A stretch of 5,898 bases of DNA, from contig JAIRXX010000355.1 in assembly GCA_031268065.1 (NCBI GenBank), positions 1-5,898 of the forward strand, read 5' to 3'. Each line of letters starts with the position of its first letter. The stretch's first letter is position 1. Of this stretch, positions 1-5,590 are shown piece after piece. Source of the DNA: Propionibacteriaceae bacterium (GTDB taxonomy: Bacteria > Actinomycetota > Actinomycetes > Propionibacteriales > Propionibacteriaceae). The notes beneath the pieces are model-generated. The model searched no databases. It saw nothing but the letters and a program-made list of their open reading frames with translations, and had not been told where the DNA came from. The translations under genes and the position numbers were made by a program.

Positions 1-1556
1 CCGAGCTGGCCGACGTCCAATCCGAGCTGGAGCGGCTTCGTTTCACCCTGGCCCACAAGCAGAACGCCTGCGCAACGGCCCGGCAGCGGCTAGAGGCGGC
101 CATCGCCAGGCTCAACGAATCCGACGCGCGATACGCGGCATTTGCCGAGGAGGCGAGTTCGCTCAACCAAGCCGGACGGGCTGCGACTGCTGAGGCTGGG
201 CGTTTGACGGAGGCGATTTCCGCCGCCGAGGAAGCCAAGGCGACATCGCTTGCCGCCTTGGCCGAATTGGAGGGCCGGTTAGAGCGGGCCAGTGCGCAAA
301 CCGAGGTGGTGCAGGCCGATCCCGGCGAGCGCGACCGGGCCGCCGACCTGGCTTCAGCGGCGCGGGCTGCGGAGATGGACGCCAGGCTGGCGCTTAGGAC
401 CGTGGAGGAACGGGCTAGGGCGCTGCATTCGCGGGTGGAAAGCTTGGAACGGGCTGCCAAGGCTGAGATAGATGCCCGGATCAAGGCCGAACTGCGCCGG
501 GAGGCGATGCGCAAAGAGGCTGAGATCGCCCAAGCGGTGGGCAAGGCCGCCGCCTGGCTGAGCGAATGCATCGAGGCCAGCTCCGCTTTGGCCCAGCAGG
601 CCAGGGTGTCCGCGCAGACCACCCGCAACGAGGCCGAGGCCGCGCTGGGCAGCACCCGCAGTCGGGGAAGGGAATTGGCGAAGCAATTTGAGACGCTGGT
701 CGATTCGGCCCACCGGGACGAATTGTCGCGCGCCCAGCAGGAGATGAGGCTGAGCCAAATCGCGGAGAAGGCGATGGCCGAATTGGGCTACGAACCTGAG
801 GCGCTGCTGCGCGAGTACGGCCCTGATGTGCCTATCGCCCCAATCCTTCCCCCAGCGGGCGAGGGGGGCGAGGATGGCACGCCGGGCGAGCCGGTGGCCT
901 TCATCCGCGCCGAACAGGAGCGGCGGCTGCGGGCGGCAGAACGCGACCTGGCGATCTTGGGGAGGGTGAACCCGCTGGCCTTGGAGGAATACCAGGCGAT
1001 GCAGGAGCGGCATAGCTTCCTCGCCGAGCAGCTGGACGATCTGCGCAAGACCCGTGCGGACTTGCTCGGCATCATCGATGAGGTGGACGCCCACATGCAG
1101 GAAGTCTTCGAGGCCGCCTTCTTGGACGTGGCAAAAGAATTCGAGGGCAGTTTCCAGCGCTTGTTCCCCGGAGGCGAAGGTCGGCTGGTGCCCACCGAGC
1201 CAGGGCTGTGGCTGACCACCGGGGTCGAGGTCGAGGCGCGTCCGGCGGGGAAGAAAGTCAAGCGGCTCTCCCTGCTCTCCGGCGGGGAGCGCTCACTGGT
1301 GGCCATCGCCTTCCTGGTGTCGCTGTTCAAGGCCCGGCCCAGCCCGTTCTACATCTTGGACGAGGTGGAAGCGGCGTTGGACGACGTGAATCTGGGCCGC
1401 CTGCTGGAGATTTACGAAGAGTTGCGCCAGGCCAGCCAACTCCTGGTGATTACCCACCAGAAGCGCACGATGGAAGTGGCTGACGCCCTCTACGGGGTGA
1501 CTATGCGCAGTGACGGGGTGACTGCGGTCATCAGCCAGCGTCTGCGCGAGGAATAG
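1..1556 (+). CDS. smc: Chromosome segregation protein SMC, C-terminal part (5' end outside window)
   Basis: SMC is the ATPase core of bacterial condensin; with ScpA and ScpB it compacts and helps segregate the nucleoid. The frame is open from base 3 to a TAG at 1554-1556, giving 517 visible residues of a protein that normally has about 1150-1200, so the start, Walker A and probably the hinge lie upstream. Visible residues 1 to about 300 are Ala/Glu/Arg-rich with heptad character, the returning arm of the long coiled coil. The segment around RVNPLALEEY and the FPGG motif lead into the C-terminal head. The head has the ABC signature LSGGE (visible residues 425-429, bases 1275-1289), Walker B with catalytic glutamate in YILDEVEAALDD (D453, E454), and the switch histidine in ITHQK (H485). 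All catalytic residues expected of this half are present. The next genes are a small membrane protein and ftsY; smc-ftsY is a common actinobacterial order. A TTG at 204 is internal, not a start. Identification is very secure. Confidence 0.97.
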   Translation, partial: ELADVQSELERLRFTLAHKQNACATARQRLEAAIARLNESDARYAAFAEEASSLNQAGRAATAEAGRLTEAISAAEEAKATSLAALAELEGRLERASAQTEVVQADPGERDRAADLASAARAAEMDARLALRTVEERARALHSRVESLERAAKAEIDARIKAELRREAMRKEAEIAQAVGKAAAWLSECIEASSALAQQARVSAQTTRNEAEAALGSTRSRGRELAKQFETLVDSAHRDELSRAQQEMRLSQIAEKAMAELGYEPEALLREYGPDVPIAPILPPAGEGGEDGTPGEPVAFIRAEQERRLRAAERDLAILGRVNPLALEEYQAMQERHSFLAEQLDDLRKTRADLLGIIDEVDAHMQEVFEAAFLDVAKEFEGSFQRLFPGGEGRLVPTEPGLWLTTGVEVEARPAGKKVKRLSLLSGGERSLVAIAFLVSLFKARPSPFYILDEVEAALDDVNLGRLLEIYEELRQASQLLVITHQKRTMEVADALYGVTMRSDGVTAVISQRLREE

Positions 1557-1587
1557 CTGGCGTCAAGCGTCTGCGGTGGTTCGGCTA

Positions 1588-1604
1588 GCCGCTGCGGCGG
1601 TTTT
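1588..1604 (+). terminator. Weak terminator-like hairpin after smc
   Basis: A GCCG-CTG-CGGC stem-loop (1588-1598) is followed by GG and TTTT, then CGTTT. It lies 32 bases after the smc stop. The stem is only 4 bp, so this is at best a weak intrinsic terminator, and smc could read through into the next gene. Confidence 0.2.
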
Positions 1605-1605
1605 C

Positions 1606-1624
1606 GTTTGGCCAGGTTTGGCGC
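1606..1624 (+). repeat. Two GTTTGGC direct repeats, 10 bases apart
   Basis: GTTTGGC occurs at 1606-1612 and 1616-1622, one helical turn apart, in the gap between smc and the small membrane protein gene. The second copy extends to GTTTGGCGC (1616-1624). The same 9-mer recurs at 5461-5469, and the near-identical ATTTGGCGC at 5521-5529, both in the region upstream of the alpha-glucosidase gene. The spacing and the intergenic position suggest a possible protein-binding site. No regulator can be named. Confidence 0.3.
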
Positions 1625-1708
1625 ACAGCTTCGGCGGCGGAAGAAAAATGTCGGCCTTCAGCCAGTTTTAAGCCTCTTCTCAGCCCTGAACGGCATACTG
1701 GACTTATC

Positions 1709-1719
1709 GGAAAGGTGGG
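1709..1719 (+). promoter_or_regulatory. Ribosome binding site of the small membrane protein gene
   Basis: GGAAAGGTGGG stands just before the GTG at 1723, with the AAGG core about 7 bases from the start codon. This purine-rich Shine-Dalgarno-like stretch decides the GTG start and supports the small gene as real. The ftsY gene just downstream has no comparable site. Confidence 0.65.
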
Positions 1720-1722
1720 CTG

Positions 1723-2037
1723 GTGACACTAGCGTATGCAGCAGTTATCGTCGCGTTGGGCGTGAGCCTGATCATTATGATTGTTGTCGCCATCGGAGCT
1801 GGCACCCAGCGCTACCGCAAAGCCAAACTCTCGCAGAAGATGGCCGCGACGGTGCGCCATCTCAACGGCGAGGCAGCGCCGCCACCTGGCCTGGTCACCT
1901 TCTTCGAGGAGCTTCCGCAATCGGCTCGCAGCGCCTTTTCCGCCCGCAGCGCCTTCTCGGCTCGCAGCGCGGCATCAGCTTCGGAGAAGCCTGTGGACGC
2001 CGGGGAGTCGGCGCCGGCTGAATCACCCAAGCGGTAG
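1723..2037 (+). CDS. Small single-pass membrane protein with SARSAF repeats, FtsY-anchor-like
   Basis: I do not recognise this 104-residue protein as a named family. A GTG start with a good Shine-Dalgarno sequence leads into one strongly hydrophobic segment (about residues 4-26). A basic cluster follows (R30, R32, K33, K35), which predicts an outside N-terminus and a cytoplasmic tail. The tail contains a short polar segment, a PPPG stretch, a FFEELP patch, three tandem six-residue repeats (SARSAF, SARSAF, SARSAA; residues 67-84) and an acidic, Pro/Ala-rich end. The motif R-x-RKAKL (residues 30-36) is also found at residues 33-39 of FtsY, encoded 54 bases downstream, again just after the transmembrane helix. 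It lies between smc and ftsY on the same strand and may be co-transcribed with either. The single helix and short tail recall YajC-like proteins, but no YajC motifs are seen. Coding status is fairly sure; function is unknown, with a membrane role near FtsY or the translocon only a guess. Confidence 0.75.
   Translation: MTLAYAAVIVALGVSLIIMIVVAIGAGTQRYRKAKLSQKMAATVRHLNGEAAPPPGLVTFFEELPQSARSAFSARSAFSARSAASASEKPVDAGESAPAESPKR
1921..1974 (+). repeat. Three 18-base tandem repeats inside the small membrane protein gene
   Basis: Units at 1921-1938, 1939-1956 and 1957-1974 are near-identical and in frame. Each has the core CGCAGCGC and encodes SARSAF, SARSAF and SARSAA. The unit length is a multiple of three, so gain or loss of copies would keep the frame. 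Several differences between units are silent, which suggests the protein repeat is maintained. Confidence 0.85.
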
Positions 2038-2046
2038 CTTGCCCAG

Positions 2047-2061
2047 ACCGGCGCAGCCGGT
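2047..2061. promoter_or_regulatory. Perfect dyad upstream of ftsY
   Basis: ACCGGC-GCA-GCCGGT is a perfect 6-bp inverted repeat with a 3-base centre. It sits in the 54-base gap between the small membrane protein gene and ftsY. It lies about 18 bases upstream of a -10-like box, where a -35 would be expected and none is visible. No T-run follows, so an operator or a weak pause hairpin is more likely than a classical terminator. Confidence 0.4.
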
Positions 2062-2078
2062 GTCGGTGCGCTTCGGCG

Positions 2079-2084
2079 TAGCAT
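2079..2084 (+). promoter_or_regulatory. Possible -10 box giving a leaderless ftsY transcript
   Basis: TAGCAT fits the actinobacterial TANNNT -10 pattern and ends 7 bases before the ATG at 2092, which would place transcription start at or next to the A of the start codon. No Shine-Dalgarno sequence precedes this ATG, as expected for a leaderless message. No convincing -35 is visible. Read-through from the upstream gene is equally possible. Confidence 0.35.
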
Positions 2085-2091
2085 ATGGGTC

Positions 2092-3237
2092 ATGAATATT
2101 CTTTACGACGTCATGGTTTGGTTGGTGGTGGGCGGCATCGTGCTCGCCATCGCCATCGCAGCGGCGATCATCATGGTCAGCAACAACAGAGCCAGAAAAG
2201 CCAAGCTGGATGTCGATTCGGCCACGGTAGAGCCAGCGGGATTTGCGGCGGATGCTCCGGGGGAGCCAAGGGCGCAGGCTGAAGCTGAGGCAGACGTTGC
2301 GGCCCGTGAAATCCCCGAGGCTCCGGCGTCTCGGCTCACCAGGCTGCGCCGCCGTCTCGCTGCCGCTGAGAACCCGCTGGCACAAGGGCTGTTGGCCTTG
2401 CTGAAGGCTGACCGGCTCTCCGAGAATGCTTGGGATGAATTCGAGACCGCGCTCATCACAGCGGATTTGGGGGTTGGCCCAACCACTGAGTTGATCGACG
2501 CGCTGCGGGCGAAGATGGGCGTCGAAGGGGAGAGCGATCCGGCGGCGGCCAAAGAGGTGCTGCGCTCGGAATTGGTCAGATTGGTCGATCCCAACTTGGA
2601 CCGCGCCCTGATGGTGACAGCGGACGGCGGACCCGGCGTGGTGCTCGTCGTCGGGGTGAACGGGACCGGCAAGACGACGACTATTGGCAAGTTGGCCAGG
2701 GTGCTTGTGGCGCAGGGGCATTCGGTGCTGTTGGGCGCCGCTGACACTTTCCGGGCCGCTGCGGCTGATCAGCTGGAGACTTGGGGTTCGCGGGTCGGGG
2801 TTCCGGTGGTGCGCGGCGCTGAGGGCGGCGATCCGGCTTCGGTGGCTTTTGACGCGGTTGCCACCGGGATCGCGGACCAGGTGGACACTGTGGTGGTGGA
2901 CACGGCTGGGCGGTTGCACACCAAGGCTGGCCTGATGGATGAGTTGGGCAAGATCAAGCGGGTGGTCGAGCGTCAGGCTTCGGTCACCGAGGTGTTGTTG
3001 GTGATTGACGCCACCACCGGCCAGAATGGCTTGGCCCAAGCCCGTGTCTTTGCCGAAGTGGTGGACGTAACCGGCATCGTGTTGAGCAAATTGGATGGTT
3101 CGGCCAAGGGCGGCATAGTGGTCCAAGTGCAGCGCGAGCTGGGCGTTCCGGTAAAGCTAATCGGCCTAGGCGAAGGTGTGGACGACCTGGCCCCCTTTGA
3201 AGCCGAAGCCTTCGTAGACGCCCTGCTCAGCGAGTGA
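2092..3237 (+). CDS. ftsY: Signal recognition particle receptor FtsY
   Basis: FtsY is the GTPase receptor that docks ribosome-SRP (Ffh) complexes at the membrane and hands nascent membrane proteins to SecYEG. The 381-residue protein begins with an uncharged hydrophobic helix (about residues 8-29) followed by R33-x-RKAKL. It is thus an integral-membrane FtsY like other actinobacterial ones, unlike the peripheral E. coli form. An acidic Ala/Pro linker follows (about 40-80), then the N domain (about 80-170) and the G domain. The G domain has G1 GVNGTGKTTT (188-197, K194 in the P-loop), DTFRAAAADQLE, DTAGRL (270-275), the DATTGQNG stretch, SKLDG (332-336) followed by SAKGG, and the closing GLGEGVDDLAPF. 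All GTPase and SRP-contact motifs are intact. The only oddity is Ser for the usual Thr in the T-K-x-D motif. The start at 2092 is chosen because it gives the complete anchor; the ATG at 2085 is in another frame. It stands after smc and the small anchor-like gene; ffh is not in the window. Confidence 0.97.
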   Translation: MNILYDVMVWLVVGGIVLAIAIAAAIIMVSNNRARKAKLDVDSATVEPAGFAADAPGEPRAQAEAEADVAAREIPEAPASRLTRLRRRLAAAENPLAQGLLALLKADRLSENAWDEFETALITADLGVGPTTELIDALRAKMGVEGESDPAAAKEVLRSELVRLVDPNLDRALMVTADGGPGVVLVVGVNGTGKTTTIGKLARVLVAQGHSVLLGAADTFRAAAADQLETWGSRVGVPVVRGAEGGDPASVAFDAVATGIADQVDTVVVDTAGRLHTKAGLMDELGKIKRVVERQASVTEVLLVIDATTGQNGLAQARVFAEVVDVTGIVLSKLDGSAKGGIVVQVQRELGVPVKLIGLGEGVDDLAPFEAEAFVDALLSE

Positions 3238-3453
3238 TCCGGCAGGCCGCCCACAGCGGATTCCCGTTTCAGCGCGGCGAGACGGTCTCAAAAGGTCGGC
3301 AACGCTAAAGGCGGCCCTATCCGGAGCAGAGGTGGGGCATCCAAGATGCCGCCGTGGGTGTTGGCGAGGTCGGTATCAGCCGGGGAGGATGCGCACTGGC
3401 TCGCCGTTGGGGAAGCGAGGATGGAGGTTCTTCAGCTTGCTAGGCTGAGCGTT
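3238..3453. other. Gene-free gap between ftsY and the antitoxin gene, with small inverted repeats
   Basis: No convincing coding sequence is seen. The clearest structure is a perfect 6-bp inverted repeat, GGCATC-CAA-GATGCC, at 3336-3350. Weaker pairings are ATCCG/CGGAT (3237-3241 with 3257-3261), just past the ftsY stop, and GGCCGCC/GGCGGCC (3245-3251 with 3310-3316). None is followed by a T-run, so no classical ftsY terminator can be named. An in-frame ATG at 3346 would extend the antitoxin by 36 residues, but the added residues do not look like the family and have no ribosome binding site. Confidence 0.5.
3438..3446 (+). promoter_or_regulatory. Extended -10 promoter element for the antitoxin gene
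   Basis: TGC-TAGGCT is an extended -10 (TGN-TANNNT) ending 7 bases before the ATG at 3454, so transcription would start at or beside the start codon. No Shine-Dalgarno sequence is present. The TANNNT-to-ATG spacing is the same 7 bases as at ftsY. No -35 is evident, as is common with extended -10 promoters. In this family the antitoxin usually represses its own promoter. Confidence 0.45.
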
Positions 3454-3681
3454 ATGACTGTTACGGTGAATGTTCGGGAGGCGAAGACTCATCTGTCGCG
3501 GCTGCTCGACAAGGTGAGTGCGGGCGAGCAGGTCATCATCGAGCGCCGCGGTGAGCCAGTCGCGCTGCTCAGCGCGACTCCAGCCAAGAACATTCCCCGG
3601 TTCGGCCTCATGCCAGGCAAGGTCAATGACGAAGCTGCTATGGCACCACTATCTGATCTCGCCGGGAGTCGGCTCGACTAG
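3454..3681 (+). CDS. Phd/YefM-family antitoxin, orphan
   Basis: The 75-residue product has the N-terminal DNA-binding fold of Phd/YefM (VapB-like) antitoxins: NVREAKTHLSRLLDKVSAGE, then a beta strand with VIIERRGEPVALL. The remainder (about residues 46-75) is the region that normally wraps around the partner toxin, with a recognisable RFGLMPGKV stretch. The tail after APLSDL does not look like the usual family ending. The start at 3454 fits the family N-terminus and sits 7 bases after an extended -10; the upstream ATG at 3346 adds unrelated sequence. Such antitoxins are normally followed within a few bases by a PIN-domain (VapC) or RelE-type toxin. Here none follows. The last 33 bases instead overlap, antisense, the 3' end of the alpha-glucosidase gene. 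It may be a stand-alone regulator, an antitoxin acting on a toxin encoded elsewhere, or the remnant of a module that lost its toxin and part of its C-terminus. Family assignment is sure; current function is not. Confidence 0.82.
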   Translation: MTVTVNVREAKTHLSRLLDKVSAGEQVIIERRGEPVALLSATPAKNIPRFGLMPGKVNDEAAMAPLSDLAGSRLD

Positions 3682-5346
3682 CCAGAGGGTGCTGGCGGCT
3701 GGGACCGTTTGGCCGGGCGGGGCGCTGGAGTACACGACTTCTCCGGTGGGGATTGGGGCTGGGGTGTTGGCGAAATTGGTGAAGCAGTGCCAATGGCCAC
3801 GGCGGAAGTGCAGGGTGTCGGGGGGTGAGTCCAGCCATTCCAGGGTGTCGTCGTCGGCGCCGAGCAGGGTCTTGCGGGCGGCTATGGCCTGGCGGTAGAA
3901 CTCCAGGGTGGAGCCGGGTTGGCCGTCTTGGGCGGACGCGGCAAACCAGGCAAACCAGGCTGGTTGCGGGAGGTGGGCGCCGTCGTCGCCGAAGCCGAGG
4001 GAACTTCCGGTCGGGCTCCAGGGCAGGGGCACGCGGCAGCCGTCTCTGCCGGTGTCGAAGCCGGGACTGCGGAAGAATGTCGGGTCTTGCCGGTCGGCGG
4101 CGGCCAACTCGGCCACCTCGGGCAGGCCCAATTCCTCGCCCTGGTAGAGATAGGACGATCCGGGCAGGGCGAGCATGAACAGCGTCGCCGCCTTGGCCCG
4201 GCGCAGGCCCAGGTCGCGGTCCTCTGCCGGGGATTTGCCGCCGGTCAACAGCCAGCGCCGGTCACGGTCCCAGGTCGGCCCCTGCCCGCCGCCAGTGTAG
4301 GGAACAGCCGGGTCGGTGAGCGGCAGCCCGTAGCGGGATGCGTGCCGTACCACGTCGTGGTTTGAGAGCACCCAGGTCGAGGAAGAGCCAGACTTCGCGG
4401 CGGACTTCAGATTCTCGCTCACGATCTGCTTGAAATCGGCGGCCCGGAAATCGGCGCGGAGCAGGTCGAAGTTGAATGCCTGCCCCAAAGACGCGCTGGT
4501 GGCGTAGCGGGCGCGGCGCTCTGGAATCTCCACCCAGACTTCAGCCACGGCGGCCTTCGGCGGATCATAGGAGTCGAATATTTCCCGCCACTCGGCGTAA
4601 ATCTGGTCCACCTCGTCCCGGTCGTAGTAAGGGTGGTCGGGTCCGGCGGGGATGGCCGCCAGCTCGGCGGCGCTCGGCAGCGGGTCGGCGGAGAAGTCTT
4701 TGGCCAAGCCGAAGGCGACATCCACCCGGAAGCCGTCTACGCCCCGGTCCGCCCAGAAGCGCAGTGTCTTGCAGAAGTCGGCGCGGACTTCCGGATTGTC
4801 CCAATTCCAGTCCGGCTGTTCGGGGGCAAAGAGGTGGAAGTAGAACTGCCCATCGCCCACCGGTTCCCAGGCCGAGCCGCCGAAAGTTGCCTGCCAATCC
4901 GAGGGCGGCTGGTCCAGGTCCGGCCCCAGGCCGTCGCGGAAGATGTAGCGGTCGCGCGCGGGAGAGCCTTTGGGGCTGGCCAGCGCCTCGCGGAACCAGG
5001 CGTGGCGGTTGGAGGAATGGTTGGGAACGATGTCCAGGATCACCTTGATGCCCGCGCCATGCAACATTGCCACCAACTGGTCAAAGTCGGCCAAGGAACC
5101 GATCTTCGGATCGACGTCGCGGTAGTCGTCCACGTCATAGCCGCCGTCTGCCAGCGCGGAAGGATAGAACGGGCTGAGCCACACGGCGTCAACGCCCAGT
5201 TCGCGCAGATAGCCCACCCGTGAGCAAATACCAGGCAGATCGCCGATGCCGTCGCCGTTGGAATCGGCGAAGGAGCGCGGGTAGATCTGGTAGACAACGG
5301 CGTCACGCCACCAGTCGGCGTTCTCGCAGGCTTTTTCGACGGTCAT
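3649..5346 (-). CDS. GH13 alpha-glucosidase (AglA / oligo-1,6-glucosidase type)
   Basis: This probably cytoplasmic hydrolase releases glucose from the non-reducing ends of short alpha-glucosides such as maltose or isomaltose-type sugars; no signal peptide is seen. The 565-residue length is normal. It opens with WWRDAVVYQIYPRSF, followed by a calcium-site loop DSNGDGIGD (28-36). The conserved GH13 regions follow: DIVPNH (105-110), GFRVDVA with nucleophile D209, AVAEVWV with acid/base E269, and VLSNHDVVRH with transition-state Asp D331. QPDWNWDNPEVR (177-188) and YLYQGEELGLPE (399-410) are also typical. A C-terminal beta domain ends the protein. The overall pattern suggests the actinobacterial subfamily GH13_30; a GH13_31 oligo-1,6-glucosidase or a transglucosidase is the alternative. 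The start at 5346 is chosen because AAAGGA lies 6 bases upstream and the family N-terminus begins there; an in-frame extension to 5433 adds an unrelated Arg-rich stretch. No sugar transporter or LacI gene is next to it. Its 3' end overlaps the antitoxin gene by 33 bases, tail to tail. Confidence 0.95.
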   Translation of the reverse strand: MTVEKACENADWWRDAVVYQIYPRSFADSNGDGIGDLPGICSRVGYLRELGVDAVWLSPFYPSALADGGYDVDDYRDVDPKIGSLADFDQLVAMLHGAGIKVILDIVPNHSSNRHAWFREALASPKGSPARDRYIFRDGLGPDLDQPPSDWQATFGGSAWEPVGDGQFYFHLFAPEQPDWNWDNPEVRADFCKTLRFWADRGVDGFRVDVAFGLAKDFSADPLPSAAELAAIPAGPDHPYYDRDEVDQIYAEWREIFDSYDPPKAAVAEVWVEIPERRARYATSASLGQAFNFDLLRADFRAADFKQIVSENLKSAAKSGSSSTWVLSNHDVVRHASRYGLPLTDPAVPYTGGGQGPTWDRDRRWLLTGGKSPAEDRDLGLRRAKAATLFMLALPGSSYLYQGEELGLPEVAELAAADRQDPTFFRSPGFDTGRDGCRVPLPWSPTGSSLGFGDDGAHLPQPAWFAWFAASAQDGQPGSTLEFYRQAIAARKTLLGADDDTLEWLDSPPDTLHFRRGHWHCFTNFANTPAPIPTGEVVYSSAPPGQTVPAASTLWLVEPTPGEIR

Positions 5347-5352
5347 TTCCAG

Positions 5353-5358
5353 TCCTTT
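5353..5358 (-). promoter_or_regulatory. Shine-Dalgarno sequence of the alpha-glucosidase gene
   Basis: On the minus strand AAAGGA is followed by six bases (CTGGAA) and the ATG at 5346-5344. This is a standard spacing and settles the start over the upstream in-frame alternative at 5433. Confidence 0.75.
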
Positions 5359-5373
5359 GCTGTGGGTGCTGCC

Positions 5374-5438
5374 GCGCAAATGCCAGCCTTGGGGCCGCGA
5401 TCCGAATGGGGCGCGGCCTTCTGCTCGGCGCAAATGCC
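5374..5438 (-). repeat. Hairpin flanked by two 11-base direct repeats in the alpha-glucosidase leader
   Basis: GCGCAAATGCC (plus strand) occurs exactly at 5374-5384 and 5428-5438; read toward the gene it is GGCATTTGCGC. The two copies start 54 bases apart, about five helical turns. Between them is a perfect 7-bp inverted repeat, GGCCGCG (5393-5399) with CGCGGCC (5412-5418), around a 12-base loop. The hairpin is nearly centred, with 8 and 9 bases separating it from the repeats. The unit lies between a -10 box and the Shine-Dalgarno sequence, so it would be in the 5' untranslated region. It could be a pair of operators or an RNA control element. Confidence 0.55.
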
Positions 5439-5447
5439 CGGCGTCCT

Positions 5448-5453
5448 ATTGTA
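5448..5453 (-). promoter_or_regulatory. -10 box of the alpha-glucosidase gene
   Basis: The minus strand reads TACAAT, five of six matches to TATAAT and notable in so GC-rich a stretch. A start about 7 bases downstream would give an untranslated leader of roughly 95 bases containing the repeat-hairpin-repeat unit. No good -35 is visible at 16-18 bases, so an activator or a weak -35 would be needed. Confidence 0.45.
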
Positions 5454-5516
5454 AGGGGCAGTTTGGCGCTGCGCGGCGGATGTTTCGCCAGCGGCGTCCG
5501 GGGTGTTTCGGGCTGG

Positions 5517-5549
5517 GCCAATTTGGCGCGGATGAGGTGTATCCGCGCC
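5517..5549. promoter_or_regulatory. 11-base palindrome joined to a 9-bp perfect hairpin
   Basis: GCCAA-T-TTGGC (5517-5527) is a perfect palindrome. It overlaps a perfect 9-bp inverted repeat, GGCGCGGAT (5525-5533) with ATCCGCGCC (5541-5549), around a 7-base loop. An alternative stem TGAGG/CCTCA (5533-5537 with 5548-5552) would exclude the 9-bp one. On the minus strand the hairpin lies about 80 bases past the reductase stop codon and is followed by AAATT, so it may be that gene's terminator, though it lacks a U-run. It may equally be an operator for the alpha-glucosidase. Confidence 0.5.
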
Positions 5550-5590
5550 TCAGCTTTGCCGCGTCAAACGACTTGAGCACAGCCGGTTTG

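Noticed and set aside
354..1330. Minus-strand open frames opposite smc
   Set aside because: They are shadows of the SMC coding frame; the products are low-complexity and carry no motifs.
1921..1974. Short tandem repeats as a CRISPR array
   Set aside because: The units are directly adjacent with no spacers, only 18 bases long, and in frame within a gene.
2023..3126. Long minus-strand open frame (367 codons) opposite ftsY
   Set aside because: It is the antisense shadow of a clearly conserved GTPase gene in GC-rich DNA; the translation is rich in His, Arg and Gln with no recognisable domain.
3292..3302. GAGAC-G-GTCTC dyad near 3280-3292 as a terminator stem
   Set aside because: The arms are separated by one base, too little for a hairpin loop, and no T-run follows.
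3346..3453. Longer antitoxin start at the ATG at 3346
   Set aside because: The extra 36 residues do not resemble Phd/YefM proteins, the ATG lies inside a dyad without a ribosome binding site, and the start at 3454 has a well-placed extended -10.
4476..5223. Plus-strand open frames opposite the alpha-glucosidase gene
   Set aside because: They are antisense to an intact GH13 gene whose catalytic motifs are all present; the translations are Arg/Pro-rich with no family likeness.
5347..5433. Upstream in-frame extension of the alpha-glucosidase
   Set aside because: The 29 extra residues are Arg/Gly-rich and unrelated to the family; a Shine-Dalgarno sequence at the correct distance precedes the ATG at 5346.
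5521..5529. TTTGGCGC as a eukaryotic E2F-type site
   Set aside because: The sequence matches the E2F consensus, but the DNA is plainly bacterial, so the likeness is coincidental.
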